Positions 1-8,527 of a stretch of DNA of 64,000 nt are shown here, one piece after another. Below the pieces are notes generated by a model. The model was not told the origin of the DNA and did not search any database. It saw only the letters and a program-made list of their open reading frames with translations. Origin of the DNA: Ensifer adhaerens (GTDB lineage: Bacteria > Pseudomonadota > Alphaproteobacteria > Rhizobiales > Rhizobiaceae); the NCBI RefSeq assembly GCF_000697965.2, contig NZ_CP015881.1, positions 868,001 to 932,000 of the forward strand. Reading direction: 5' to 3'. Made by a program: the position numbers and the translations under genes. Each line of letters starts with the position of its first letter. Position 1 is the stretch's first letter.

Positions 1-12
1 TGCTCTAGCATA

Positions 13-45
13 GAGCCGGGTCCTGCAAAAGGACCCGGCATTTAT
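13..45. terminator. GC-rich hairpin before the nirV 3' end
   Basis: A perfect 9-bp stem (15-23 with 31-39) encloses a 7-nt loop. On the plus strand it is followed by ATTTAT, so it best ends a plus-strand transcript coming from left of the window. On the minus strand, the direction of nirV, no T-run follows, so its use by nirV is doubtful. Confidence 0.5.
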
Positions 46-89
46 GCCCGAGCGACGGTTTTCCCAGCAATTTCATCGGCCGTCTCATC

Positions 90-1007
90 TCAGCCCGCAC
101 CGTGGAGCCGCCGTTCAAAGGCATAGAGGTAGCCCGAATACCAGCGGCCGTCGCGCACGAGCCGGAAACCGAGATTGTCGGGCGGCACGCCGACGGCGCA
201 GCCGCCGCTTTTCGGATCCCGGATGAAGAAGCTCATCGACGCCCGGTGCTTGCCGTTGACGACGAAGATGCCGCAAGCGGGAGCCTCCTTCAGCACCTCG
301 CCGTCGTCGCCGATCGTGACGCGGCGGTGGCAGGTCTCGGTCCATTCCCAGACATTGCCGTCGAGATCGGCAACCCCATACTCGTTCTCACCGAAGGCGC
401 CCGTGGGCAGCGGCCTCGGGTTCTTCGCCCTCTGCCGGCTGGATTCGCGCTCGTAGTCCGCAAGCCAGCGCAGCGCCGGATTGTCCTTGGTGCCGTCGAT
501 CCCCAGCGCATCGTCGGGGAATTTGGACCCGGCGGCAAACGCCCATTGTTGGTCGGTCGGAAGGCGCCAGACCTCGCCGGTCTTCTTGGTCAGCCATGCC
601 GCATAGTCGGTCGCGTCCGTGTAATTGACCCCGGTCATCGGCACACCCGACAGGCCGGCGCCATGGCCGCCCTCCGGCTGCTGGCAGCCGCCATCGGCGA
701 CGCAGCGCTCGTAGTCGTCGCGCGTCACCTGATACTTCATGATCTCGAGCGGCTGCTTGATGGCTGCCACCACGATCGGCGCGTCGACGGCAAAACCGTT
801 CTTCAGGAAGTGTCCCTCCGCCCGATAGCTCATCTGTCGCGGCGCGATCGTCACGGTCACCGGCGGCCTGATCGACGGATCGATGCCGTCCTTGAGATCG
901 TCGAACAGCCCCACCTTCGCCGAAAGCACGCCGCCGATTGCCGCCAAAAGGACGACCGGTGCTGCTAGCGAGAGGAGCGAAACCGCAGTTTTCTTGGTGG
1001 TGGGCAT
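90..1007 (-). CDS. nirV: NirV, formylglycine-generating-enzyme-like protein of the nitrite reductase operon
   Basis: This 305-residue protein has an N-terminal hydrophobic segment (about residues 7-30), which is a signal anchor or signal peptide. A sulfatase-modifying-factor (FGE/SUMF1) fold follows, visible in the GNVWEWTE block and the C-terminal GFRLVRDG block. NirV proteins of this family sit next to nirK in many denitrifiers; their biochemical role is not settled. It lies 102 bp downstream of nirK on the same strand and probably forms an operon with it. The ATG at 1007 is preceded by GGAG at suitable spacing. The assignment rests on fold motifs plus position. Confidence 0.88.
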   Translation of the reverse strand: MPTTKKTAVSLLSLAAPVVLLAAIGGVLSAKVGLFDDLKDGIDPSIRPPVTVTIAPRQMSYRAEGHFLKNGFAVDAPIVVAAIKQPLEIMKYQVTRDDYERCVADGGCQQPEGGHGAGLSGVPMTGVNYTDATDYAAWLTKKTGEVWRLPTDQQWAFAAGSKFPDDALGIDGTKDNPALRWLADYERESSRQRAKNPRPLPTGAFGENEYGVADLDGNVWEWTETCHRRVTIGDDGEVLKEAPACGIFVVNGKHRASMSFFIRDPKSGGCAVGVPPDNLGFRLVRDGRWYSGYLYAFERRLHGAG

Positions 1008-1109
1008 GGAAGGTCTCCGGGGGAAGTGGCACGCGCCGGCAAGCGCGTGCCTTTGTTCGCGCGTGGGGTCGCTGTGAGCGCGGCCCCACGATCATCCGCT
1101 GTCACCCGG

Positions 1110-2246
1110 CTACATCGACGCCGGCTTGACGACCGATGTCATCAGATCGTCGTTCCATTCGCCGGTCACCTTGAAGTGGCCGGCGGCACCCAGCTCGAAC
1201 GCCTCGATCAGGTTGTGGTTGACGTAGGCGTACACACCCGGCTGGCGGAAGGTGTAGAAGGCAGCGCCCGCGGTTCCGCCCGGAATGAGCCAGGTTTCCT
1301 GGTCGAGATCCGGCGGGTTGCGGAACTTGCCGGTCGCCCAGACATAGTCACCATGCCCGCCGATCAGGTGCGGCCGCGTATCGCGGTTGGCCTGCGAATG
1401 GACGACGAGCACACGCTCGCCCACGGCCGCAGTCAAAGCATGGTCGCCGGTCAGCGCGCCGACCGCACCGTTGAAGACGATGTGGGTCGGGGTCAGCGTG
1501 CGCATCGCCTTGACAGCATCTTCATAGGCTTCGCCGGGGGTTTCGTACTTCTTGTAGTTCCCGGCCTCGTCCTTCGGCACGTAGAAGTCCTGCTCGCCGA
1601 CATAGTAGATCTTGTCGTACGTCAGCGGCTGGCCCTTCTCGTCCTTCAGTCCGTCGCGCGGCAGCACCATGATGGCGCCGTTCATGCCCGAGGTGACGTG
1701 CCAGGGCACCATGCCCTCCGGCGCGCAATGGTAGACGAAGACGCCGGGCTTGGTCGCCTTGAAACGAAGCGTGGTTTCCTCGCCCGGGTTCACCTGGGTC
1801 AGCGCCCCGCCGCCGAGCGCACCGGTTGCGGCGTGGAAGTCGATGTTGTGCAGCAACGTGTTGGTGTCAGGGTTGATCAGCCGCAGTTCGACATAGTCGT
1901 TCTCATGCACCACCATCAGCGGACCAGGCACCGAACCGTTGAAGGTCATCGCGTGGATCTCGGTGCCCTCGCGGTCGATCACCAGCTTCTTTTCCTCGAT
2001 CGTCATGGTGAACTCGACGACGCGCGGTCCGGTCTTGGCGACCTGGTCATGGGCGTGCACGAAAGGCGGCTTGACGAGGTCGACCTTCACGCGAGGCAGG
2101 GTCGAGATATCGACGGGGGCAGCACCGGCTGCCGCGGCAGCGCCAGCGGCATGCGCCTGAGCGGTGTGGAGAAGCGGCGCAACCGCGCCCGCCAGGGCAG
2201 CGCCGGCAAGCATCGTCCGGCGGGTCATCTGAAGTTGTTCAGTCAT
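1110..2246 (-). CDS. nirK: Copper-containing nitrite reductase NirK
   Basis: The enzyme reduces nitrite to nitric oxide in the periplasm. The 378-residue protein starts with a twin-arginine signal (RR at residues 9-10, then a hydrophobic stretch) and has two cupredoxin domains. By family alignment, type 1 copper ligands are H133, C174, H183 and M188. Type 2 ligands are H138, H173 and H344, and the catalytic pair is D136 and H255. All are present, so the enzyme should be active. AAGGAGAG lies 5 nt before the ATG. An NnrR-like box lies upstream at 2416-2429, and nirV follows in the same direction. Confidence 0.97.
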
Positions 2247-2415
2247 CTTGCTCTCCTTCGGCGCGTTCCAGCGGCCGGGATTGGCCTTCTGCGAAACGCG
2301 CCTGTATTCAACGAGTTAGGGTGGGCGGCGCCGACTTGGGCGGCCTCACCTCCGGTCTCGACCACCGGTCCCCCAGCAGTCACTAGAGAAGTAGAACCAC
2401 AGACGAATCTCGTCT

Positions 2416-2429
2416 TTGTCTTGGAACAA
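2416..2429. promoter_or_regulatory. NnrR/FNR-type box for nirK
   Basis: TTGTC-TTGG-AACAA fits the TTGnn-N4-nnCAA pattern. Read toward nirK, a class II site would place the transcript start near 2381 and leave a leader of about 135 nt, longer than at the other boxes here. Confidence 0.6.
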
Positions 2430-2495
2430 ATCGTTGCGAGGAGATCGCTTTTCTTTACGCCTTGCGACGTCGGCGGTCCGACCGGGCAGCGATAC

Positions 2496-2509
2496 TTGCG
2501 TTTTCGCAA
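2496..2509. promoter_or_regulatory. NnrR/FNR-type box for nnrS
   Basis: TTGCG-TTTT-CGCAA is a perfect palindrome. Spacing of 41.5 bp from its centre puts the start of transcription near 2544, about 41 nt before the nnrS ATG. Confidence 0.8.
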
Positions 2510-2584
2510 AGAGGGCCTTCGAACCCATTGATAGATCAAGCCTCATCCGCAAGTCCGCGAGGACGCACGACGAGGAACACGACC

Positions 2585-3808
2585 ATGTTGGACAGATTGA
2601 TAAGACCGAAACCGAGCGGCGGCATTCCGCGCGGACTCTCGACCACCGGCCCGGTGCTCTTCTCCTATGGCTTCCGGCCGTTCTTCCTCGCAGCCGCCCT
2701 CTGGGCGATCGGCGCCATGGCGCTGTGGATCGCCGCACTGATTCTCGGACTAGACCTAGCCGGCGACTACGGTGCCGCCCATTGGCACGCGCATGAGATG
2801 CTGTTTGGCTTTTCCTCCGCCGTTCTCGGCGGCTTTCTGTTGACGGCGATCCCGAACTGGACGGGAAGGCTGCCGGTTTCCGGCCGACCGCTCGCTGCCC
2901 TCTTCGGACTCTGGGTCATTGGTCGGGTTGCTCTCCTGTCGAGCGGCATCATCGGCCTACCCGTCGCAGCCGCTGTCGAGGCGCTGTTTCTGCCGGTGCT
3001 GTTGCTGATCTGCTCGCGCGAGGTGATCGTCGGTCGCAAGTGGAAGGACCTCAAGGTGATCGGCGGGCTCATAATTTTGTCGGCCGCCAATATCTGGTTC
3101 CACCTCTCGGTCCTCGGCAATCTCGATGTCGACGCCGCAGCGCGGCTGGCGATCGGGGCCTACACCATGCTGATCATGATCGTCGGCGGACGCATCGTGC
3201 CGAGCTTCACGCGCAACTGGCTGAACAAAGTTGGCCGCACCGATTTCCCCGTGCCCTACAACAGGTTCGACACCGCGGCGATCCTGATCGGCGTTGCAGC
3301 GCTCGGTGCCTGGACCTTCGCGCCCGTTCACATCGTCACCGCAGCGATTGCGGTGATCGCGTGCGCCTTTCATACGGTACGGTTGCTGCGCTGGCACGGA
3401 TCACCGACCTGGCCGGAGAAGCTGCTCTTCGTTCTGCACGCGGCTTACGCCTTCGTGCCGCTCGGCTTCCTGGCCATATCGGCCGGCGCGATCGAGCTCC
3501 TCGCCGACTACCCGGTCATGCATGTGCTGACCGTCGGCGTGATCGCCTTCATGATGCTCGCCGTGATGACGCGCGCCACTCGCGGCCATACCGGGCGGCC
3601 GCTGGTGGGATCGGCACTCACCAGCGCCTCCTATGTCGCGATCGCGGGCGCCGCGCTAATCCGGCCGCTGGCCGAGGTGCTGCCGGAGCATTATCATCAC
3701 CTGATCGCGCTCTCGGGTGCATTGTGGAGCGCGGCCTTTGTGCTGTTCACGCTCGAATACGGACCGATGCTGGTGCGCGAGCGCCGCGCGCCGCGCGCCT
3801 CACCCTGA
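2585..3808 (+). CDS. nnrS: NnrS family haem-copper membrane protein
   Basis: This 407-residue, strongly hydrophobic protein has about twelve membrane spans. It carries the family's early WHAHEM motif and further conserved histidines that in NnrS bind haem and copper. NnrS relieves nitrosative stress during nitrate or nitrite respiration. The open frame extends upstream to 2462, but the ATG at 2585 is chosen because GAGGA lies before it, the N-terminus then fits the family, and the NnrR-type box at 2496-2509 would otherwise fall inside the gene. It diverges from nirK and ends at a strong terminator. Confidence 0.92.
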   Translation: MLDRLIRPKPSGGIPRGLSTTGPVLFSYGFRPFFLAAALWAIGAMALWIAALILGLDLAGDYGAAHWHAHEMLFGFSSAVLGGFLLTAIPNWTGRLPVSGRPLAALFGLWVIGRVALLSSGIIGLPVAAAVEALFLPVLLLICSREVIVGRKWKDLKVIGGLIILSAANIWFHLSVLGNLDVDAAARLAIGAYTMLIMIVGGRIVPSFTRNWLNKVGRTDFPVPYNRFDTAAILIGVAALGAWTFAPVHIVTAAIAVIACAFHTVRLLRWHGSPTWPEKLLFVLHAAYAFVPLGFLAISAGAIELLADYPVMHVLTVGVIAFMMLAVMTRATRGHTGRPLVGSALTSASYVAIAGAALIRPLAEVLPEHYHHLIALSGALWSAAFVLFTLEYGPMLVRERRAPRASP

Positions 3809-3828
3809 CCGGACGTCGATACCCAACG

Positions 3829-3860
3829 CAAAAGGCGCCGCAGATGCGGCGCCTTTTCTT
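3829..3860. terminator. Bidirectional terminator between nnrS and the DUF59 gene
   Basis: A 12-bp stem (3830-3841 with 3846-3857) has a 4-nt loop, four A on the left arm and TTTTCTTTT on the right. It suits termination of both convergent transcripts. Confidence 0.85.
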
Positions 3861-3876
3861 TTCTAGAAGGCTGGTC

Positions 3877-4203
3877 CTAGAAGATGCTGCCGTGGCCAAG
3901 TTCCAACGCGCCGTCGGCGATCATGTCAGGCGTCCACGGCGGCTCGTACGTCAGCCGGACCTCGGCATATTCGACACCCGGCACATACCAGACGCAGTTC
4001 TGCACCGCTTCCTTGAGGAAGGCAGTCGCCGGGCAGCCCTTGATCGTCGTCGTCATGGTGACACGGGCAATGCCGCCCTCCTGAACGTCGATGTCATAGA
4101 TCAGGCCGAGATCGACGACGTTCTTGCCCATTTCGGGGTCGATGATGATGCGCAAGGCATCGCGGATCCTCGCCTCGAGGTCCAGGGTTTCAGGCGCCGA
4201 CAT
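3877..4203 (-). CDS. DUF59/MIP18-family (SufT/PaaD-like) metal-sulfur assembly protein
   Basis: This 108-residue protein is a single DUF59 domain. It shows the family blocks IIDPEMGKNVVDLGLIYDI and, later, GCPA, whose cysteine is the conserved one of PaaD/SufT proteins that help insert or repair Fe-S clusters. The start at 4203 is chosen over 4257 because the protein then begins as the family does and overlaps the upstream stop by 14 bp, a sign of coupled translation. It is the last gene of a four-gene operon fired from the box at 6596. A role in maturing or repairing metal centres hit by NO is inference. Confidence 0.82.
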   Translation of the reverse strand: MSAPETLDLEARIRDALRIIIDPEMGKNVVDLGLIYDIDVQEGGIARVTMTTTIKGCPATAFLKEAVQNCVWYVPGVEYAEVRLTYEPPWTPDMIADGALELGHGSIF

Positions 4204-4720
4204 GGGAGCGCCTCCCACCGATGCGGATGAGGATCCGGTAGGTCTCGCCGGTCGCATCGAAATTGCCGGCCCATTTGTGGCCGCGCTTGGCGAGCTCCGG
4301 ATAAAGGAACAGCGGTTCGCGCGCGAGCAAGGCGAACAGAACCTCGCCTTCGGCCATCTTCTCGGCCGCTGCCAGAATGCGCACCATAGGCTCCGGCGGA
4401 TCGAGCTCCGTCAGGTCGAGCTGGCGGCTCGGGTCGGGCCAGGCGTCGAGATCCGTTTCGCTGACCGAAAGCCTGATCCCCTCGACCTCGCCTTCGGGCG
4501 TAAACAGAACCTCCCAGTCGCCATTGTCGAGCGGGCGGTCCTGATGGGTGAAGCCGCGACCCGCCATGACGCTGAAGAGCGGAACGGGCCGGAAGGTCGC
4601 GATCAGCTTCAGCGCCTGGCCCGGCGCCAGGCTGTCGACTGCATTCATGATGGCCTGGAACGGGTCGCTGCCGCCGCGCAAGTGCGGTCGGACGTCGAGT
4701 TCATAAGGATCTTGGCTCAT
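4190..4720 (-). CDS. Tandem DUF2249 protein
   Basis: This 176-residue soluble protein has two DUF2249 units, about residues 7-55 (beginning ELDVRPHLRGG) and about 105-160 (beginning LDLTELDPPEPM). DUF2249 is common beside denitrification genes and has no firm function. The ATG at 4720 has GGAGG just upstream and overlaps the end of the preceding membrane-protein gene by 20 bp. The next gene overlaps its stop. Tight overlaps on both sides suggest the products act together. Confidence 0.82.
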   Translation of the reverse strand: MSQDPYELDVRPHLRGGSDPFQAIMNAVDSLAPGQALKLIATFRPVPLFSVMAGRGFTHQDRPLDNGDWEVLFTPEGEVEGIRLSVSETDLDAWPDPSRQLDLTELDPPEPMVRILAAAEKMAEGEVLFALLAREPLFLYPELAKRGHKWAGNFDATGETYRILIRIGGRRSHVGA

Positions 4721-6080
4721 GGGAACCTCCGTGAGGAAAAGATGGCAGAAACAGGCCTGGTCGAACAAGTCCATCAGGCAATCGAAGTTCGGCCGGAACG
4801 TTGATCAGTCGCCGTGTTCGCACGAACTCCAGGATGAGCGCATTGACGGCAATCAACTGGCCGAGGCTTGCAAAACGAAAAATAGGCGCGCTGCCGATCA
4901 GGAGGGCGAGCGAGCCAACCGCGACCGTCAGATAAAAGAGCCGGAACCAGCGAAGGGCGGACGTTTCGCTGACGAGGTCCTGGACCCTCGGGGTCGGCAT
5001 GCGCCCAAGCGCCGGCCCGTAACATTCGAGCCAGGTCATGAACGGCACGATCTTGTAGAGCTGGGCGAGCCCCATGCCCGTCAGCCATCCAAAGGTGGCG
5101 AGATAAATAACGGCGCCGATAGCCTCATCAAGGCGGCCGGCCGAGAGCAGCGCGACGAAGAGTATAGCCGCGGCGACCAGTGACACGAAGGCGCCGATGC
5201 TGGCGCGGCTGTTGAGTTCGATCGCCTTGCGCCGGCGCTCCCGATAGATACGCAGGATATCGCCGACATAGATCGCGACAACGGCCGCGCCGGAACCGAC
5301 GGCAAGGAGGAAAAGCGGCGAGCGACCAACGGTGCCCACGAGAATGACGGGCACTGCGGCCGCCAGAACGCTGAGGCAAAAGGCACCAAGCATGAAGACA
5401 ACACGGCTGCTTGTCCGCTCTTTGTCTGGCGACAGCATGAACATGGTCAAAAGTCGATAGCTGACGCCCATGGTGGTGAAGCTCAACCAGCCGCAGAGGC
5501 CGAGGGAGGCATGAAGCGAGAGACCATCGACGGTGAGGTCGATCGCGCCCGCCGCGTCGATCAGGCCCGAGAGCACGCCAGCATAGACGCCGCCGAGCAG
5601 CATCGTGCCGAAGAGAGCGGCAAGGCCGACCGCGACGAAGCGGGCCGGTAGTGGCAGGGGGCGTGCATGCCAAAGCGTGACCGCGAAGGAAAAGCCCAGC
5701 ACCGAAAAGCCAAGAATCGAGAAAGCGGCGCCAAGAGGAAGCAGCGTCACGGGAACATCGATCGCACCGGAAAGACCGACGAAGCCGAGGGTCAGGGTGG
5801 TGATGCCGCCAATAAGTATCAGGAGCGCCGGCAGGGCGACGCTCGGCAAGGACAGCGGCTGGCCGACGAGAACAGGCACGAATTGCAGCAATGCGCCGGT
5901 CATCAGCAGGCTTAGCCAACCGAGAGCGACAATATGGACGAGCGCCAGCGTTTCAGGCGCCTCAAGGGCTAAGACCGGATAACCAAAGCCGAGAACCATC
6001 ATGGTCTCGCCAAGGACGAGGAAAATCAGCGCGGCCGCGAAATAGGACATGGTCCAGCGGGATAGCGTGGCTGCGAACAT
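4701..6080 (-). CDS. Multi-span membrane protein resembling haem-copper oxidase subunit I
   Basis: This 459-residue protein is almost entirely hydrophobic, with about eleven or twelve spans. Helix motifs of the haem-copper/NnrS type are visible: H49 followed by ALGWLSLLMTGALLQ, and H190 followed by a glycine-rich helix. These histidines could bind haem, but the catalytic His set of a true oxidase or NorB is not evident. It sits second in the operon led by the single-domain DUF2249 gene and overlaps the double DUF2249 gene. A function in NO or nitrite handling is inferred from context. No gene name can be given with confidence. Confidence 0.75.
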   Translation of the reverse strand: MFAATLSRWTMSYFAAALIFLVLGETMMVLGFGYPVLALEAPETLALVHIVALGWLSLLMTGALLQFVPVLVGQPLSLPSVALPALLILIGGITTLTLGFVGLSGAIDVPVTLLPLGAAFSILGFSVLGFSFAVTLWHARPLPLPARFVAVGLAALFGTMLLGGVYAGVLSGLIDAAGAIDLTVDGLSLHASLGLCGWLSFTTMGVSYRLLTMFMLSPDKERTSSRVVFMLGAFCLSVLAAAVPVILVGTVGRSPLFLLAVGSGAAVVAIYVGDILRIYRERRRKAIELNSRASIGAFVSLVAAAILFVALLSAGRLDEAIGAVIYLATFGWLTGMGLAQLYKIVPFMTWLECYGPALGRMPTPRVQDLVSETSALRWFRLFYLTVAVGSLALLIGSAPIFRFASLGQLIAVNALILEFVRTRRLINVPAELRLPDGLVRPGLFLPSFPHGGSHEPRSL

Positions 6081-6215
6081 GGTGGTTCAACCCTTGGATC
6101 ACGATGGCTCTGGTCGAGCCGAACAAGCGTGATCGATTCTGCTAAGTGGGAGCGGGATGAGAGCGGAAAATGACGCACGCTTTTTCTCACCCCGCTCTTG
6201 AAGGACACCAGGGGC

Positions 6216-6494
6216 TCAGTGCCCGCCGCAGCAGCAGTCACAGCCGGAGGACTGTTGCCGACCGATCTCGACTCGCCATACCTCCGGCCCCTGCTCGAGG
6301 TATTCCCAGGTGAATTCGCCCGGATAGCGGGTTTCCAGCTGGTAGTGCAGTGGACGCGGATCGTGGTCGTTAACGATGATGAAGGCGCCACCCTCGGCAA
6401 GCGCGTTCAACATGCCGAAGATTTTCGGATGGCGTTCTACCGGCGGGATCGTCCGCACATCGATAAAGGGCTTGTCGGTCTCTGCAATGGTCAT
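6216..6494 (-). CDS. Short DUF2249 protein with cysteine-rich tail
   Basis: This 92-residue protein is a single DUF2249 domain (DVRTIPPVERHPKIF near the start) ending in SGCDCCCGGH, a Cys/His cluster that could bind a metal. The open frame runs up to 6788, but the ATG at 6494 is chosen because the family starts there and the regulatory box at 6596-6609 lies 5' of it. It is the first gene of the operon continuing through 6080-3877 and diverges from hemN. The gap of 135 bp to the next gene is the largest in the operon. Confidence 0.85.
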   Translation of the reverse strand: MTIAETDKPFIDVRTIPPVERHPKIFGMLNALAEGGAFIIVNDHDPRPLHYQLETRYPGEFTWEYLEQGPEVWRVEIGRQQSSGCDCCCGGH

Positions 6495-6595
6495 GGTTGT
6501 CCGCTTCTGAGCGCCGTGGTTTGATGATGATCCGGGAAGCGCCGGCGCACACGCCCCGGATTTCCGCAACCTAGCGACAGCGCCGCCGCGACATT

Positions 6596-6609
6596 TTGTC
6601 GAAGCGCAA
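6596..6609. promoter_or_regulatory. NnrR/FNR-type box for the DUF2249 operon
   Basis: TTGTC-GAAG-CGCAA. Spacing of 41.5 bp toward the minus-strand gene gives a start near 6561 and a 67-nt leader. It is separate from the hemN box 48 bp away. Confidence 0.65.
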
Positions 6610-6643
6610 ACAAATCTCGCTTTGGCCTCGACCAACCCCATCC

Positions 6644-6657
6644 TTGACTTTTCGCAA
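6644..6657. promoter_or_regulatory. NnrR/FNR-type box for hemN
   Basis: TTGAC-TTTT-CGCAA. The predicted start near 6692 gives a 27-nt leader before the hemN ATG at 6719. Confidence 0.78.
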
Positions 6658-6718
6658 AGAGGTGCCTGCCGGCGCGGCCTACAAAAGCTGTATCCATCGC
6701 CACCCAGATGAGGACGAA

Positions 6719-8071
6719 ATGTTAGCTTCCGCGCTCCTGAAATACGGTGAAATGCGCCTGCCGCGCTACACGAGTTACCCGACCGCACCGCGCTTTGCCG
6801 CTGATGTCGACGATCACACCTACGGCGACTGGCTGAAGGCGATCCCCGAGGGGCAGAACGTGTCGCTCTACCTGCACATCCCCTTCTGTCGTTCCATGTG
6901 CTGGTACTGTGGCTGCCACACGACGATCACCAAGAAGGACGACCCGATCCTCGACTATCTCGATGTACTCCGAGACGAGATCCGCATGGTCGCCGATACC
7001 ATTGGCCAGCCGCTTCCGGTCTCGGAGGTACATTTTGGCGGCGGCACGCCGACGATCATCGAGCCACGTGAATTCCTTGCGCTGATGACGTTGATGGGCG
7101 AGCGCTTCGCGCTGTCACCATCGGCCAATGTCGCCGTCGAGATCGATCCGCGCCGGCTGACGCTCGCGATGGCCGAGGCACTCGGCGAAGGCGGCGTTAG
7201 GCGTGCCAGCCTCGGCGTGCAGAGCTTCGATCCCGTCGTGCAGAAGGCGATCAACCGCATCCAGAGCGAGAAGCAGACGGCCGAAGCCGTCGACCATCTG
7301 CGCGGCGCGGGCATCGGTGGCATCAATTTCGACCTGATCTACGGCCTGCCGCATCAGACGGTGCGCTCCTGCGTCGAGACGGTCGAAGCGGCCGCGGCGA
7401 TGCGACCGGAACGGTTCGCGGTTTTCGGTTACGCCCATGTGCCGAGCTTCAAGAAGCACCAGCGCATGATCGACGAGAACGCGCTGCCCGACAGTGCCGC
7501 CCGCGCCGAACAGGCGATGGCGATCAGCGAAGCGTTGGTCAAAGCCGGCTACCGCCAGATCGGCCTCGATCATTTTGCGCTTCCTGACGACGATCTCGTC
7601 ACCGCGCAGGAGGCTGGGCAGCTCCGCCGCAACTTCCAGGGCTATACGACCGACACTTGCGAAACGCTGATCGGTTTCGGCGCCTCGGCAATCGGCCGCT
7701 CGCGCGACGGTTATGTCCAGAACGAGGTGCCCCCCGGCGTCTATGCAAGCCGCATCGCATCGGGACGGCTCGCAACCACCAAGGGCTACCGACTGACCGA
7801 CGAGGACCGTTTGCGCGCCGCGATCATCGAGCGGCTGATGTGCGATTTCAGCGCGGATATGTCCGCAATCGCCGCAGCGCATGGCCGGGACTGGCAATCG
7901 TTCGTCGACAGCAATAGCAAACTGGCCGAACTGCGAAAGGATAGCGTGATCGATATCGCTGATGGCGTCATCACTGTGCATCCCGAGCACCGCTTCGTCA
8001 TCCGCGCGGTGGCGGCGGCCTTCGATGCCTATATCGACGAGTCCCAGAGGGTGCACAGCAAGGCGGCTTGA
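6719..8071 (+). CDS. hemN: Oxygen-independent coproporphyrinogen III dehydrogenase HemN
   Basis: This radical-SAM enzyme makes protoporphyrinogen IX without O2, so haem for nitrite/NO respiration can be built anaerobically. The 450-residue protein carries the radical-SAM CxxxCxxC motif at C57, C61, C64 plus the fourth HemN cysteine at C66. The HFGGGTP block and the C-terminal HemN domain follow. The start at 6719 follows GAGGACG and lies downstream of its NnrR-type box; the open frame to 6596 would swallow that box. It diverges from the DUF2249 operon. Confidence 0.95.
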   Translation: MLASALLKYGEMRLPRYTSYPTAPRFAADVDDHTYGDWLKAIPEGQNVSLYLHIPFCRSMCWYCGCHTTITKKDDPILDYLDVLRDEIRMVADTIGQPLPVSEVHFGGGTPTIIEPREFLALMTLMGERFALSPSANVAVEIDPRRLTLAMAEALGEGGVRRASLGVQSFDPVVQKAINRIQSEKQTAEAVDHLRGAGIGGINFDLIYGLPHQTVRSCVETVEAAAAMRPERFAVFGYAHVPSFKKHQRMIDENALPDSAARAEQAMAISEALVKAGYRQIGLDHFALPDDDLVTAQEAGQLRRNFQGYTTDTCETLIGFGASAIGRSRDGYVQNEVPPGVYASRIASGRLATTKGYRLTDEDRLRAAIIERLMCDFSADMSAIAAAHGRDWQSFVDSNSKLAELRKDSVIDIADGVITVHPEHRFVIRAVAAAFDAYIDESQRVHSKAA

Positions 8072-8144
8072 GGGCGCTGGTCGCCGGGAAGGTTTGGCTA
8101 TTGCCAAGCATTCCCGGCGCAATCACGCCGGCAAAGCGCCGTCC

Positions 8145-8375
8145 GTCTCTTACGTCATGCTCGACCCGAGCACTTCGTTGTTTTGTGCCACGAAATACGT
8201 TCGGATGCGCCTTGGATCCTCGCCTCAAGGGCGACGATGACGAAGTTTGGGGCAACTGCGCTCCCTGAAAACGAGCCGTTTCCAAGCTTATCGCTGGCAG
8301 CTCAGCGATACACTTTGGCAAAACTGCCCATCCAACACGTCATGCCCGGCTTTTCCCGAGCATCGAGACCCAGCC
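8145..8375. repeat. Degenerate intergenic palindromic repeats
   Basis: Two segments begin with a similar phrase, ACGTCATGCTCGACCCGAGCA near 8151 and ACGTCATGCCCGGC near 8338. The first continues to a GATCCTCGCCTCAAGGGCGA half near 8216. This is the layout of the mobile noncoding palindromes scattered in alphaproteobacterial genomes. Both copies are imperfect. Confidence 0.4.
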
Positions 8376-8473
8376 TCCTCCCCCCGAGAATAGCCGCGAG
8401 CGGATCGGCAAATCCGTCCCGAATGGCCGCGAAACGGCGCACGCGCGGCGGGCATACGGCTTCCGTTGAATCA

Positions 8474-8501
8474 AAGAGGCCCGGCGGTTGCAGGGCCTCT
8501 T
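8474..8501 (-). terminator. Hairpin downstream of norD
   Basis: A 9-bp perfect stem (8474-8482 with 8493-8501) with a 10-nt loop. On the minus strand it runs into TTTGATTC, a weak T-run, so it may end the norCBQD transcript. Confidence 0.5.
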
Positions 8502-8527
8502 GCTTCTCTCTCGACTTGGGGACCGCC

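Larger units (their letters stand above)
8072..8527. other. Intergenic stretch between hemN and norD
   Basis: No gene with coding character is visible in these 456 bp. It contains two decayed copies of a rhizobial-type intergenic palindrome (8145-8250 and 8330-8375) and the norD-side hairpin at 8474-8501. Confidence 0.6.

Noticed and set aside
1026..2531. 501-codon open frame opposite nirK
   Set aside because: It is a shadow of nirK in GC-rich DNA; its product is Arg/His/Val-rich with no domain, while the nirK frame has every copper ligand.
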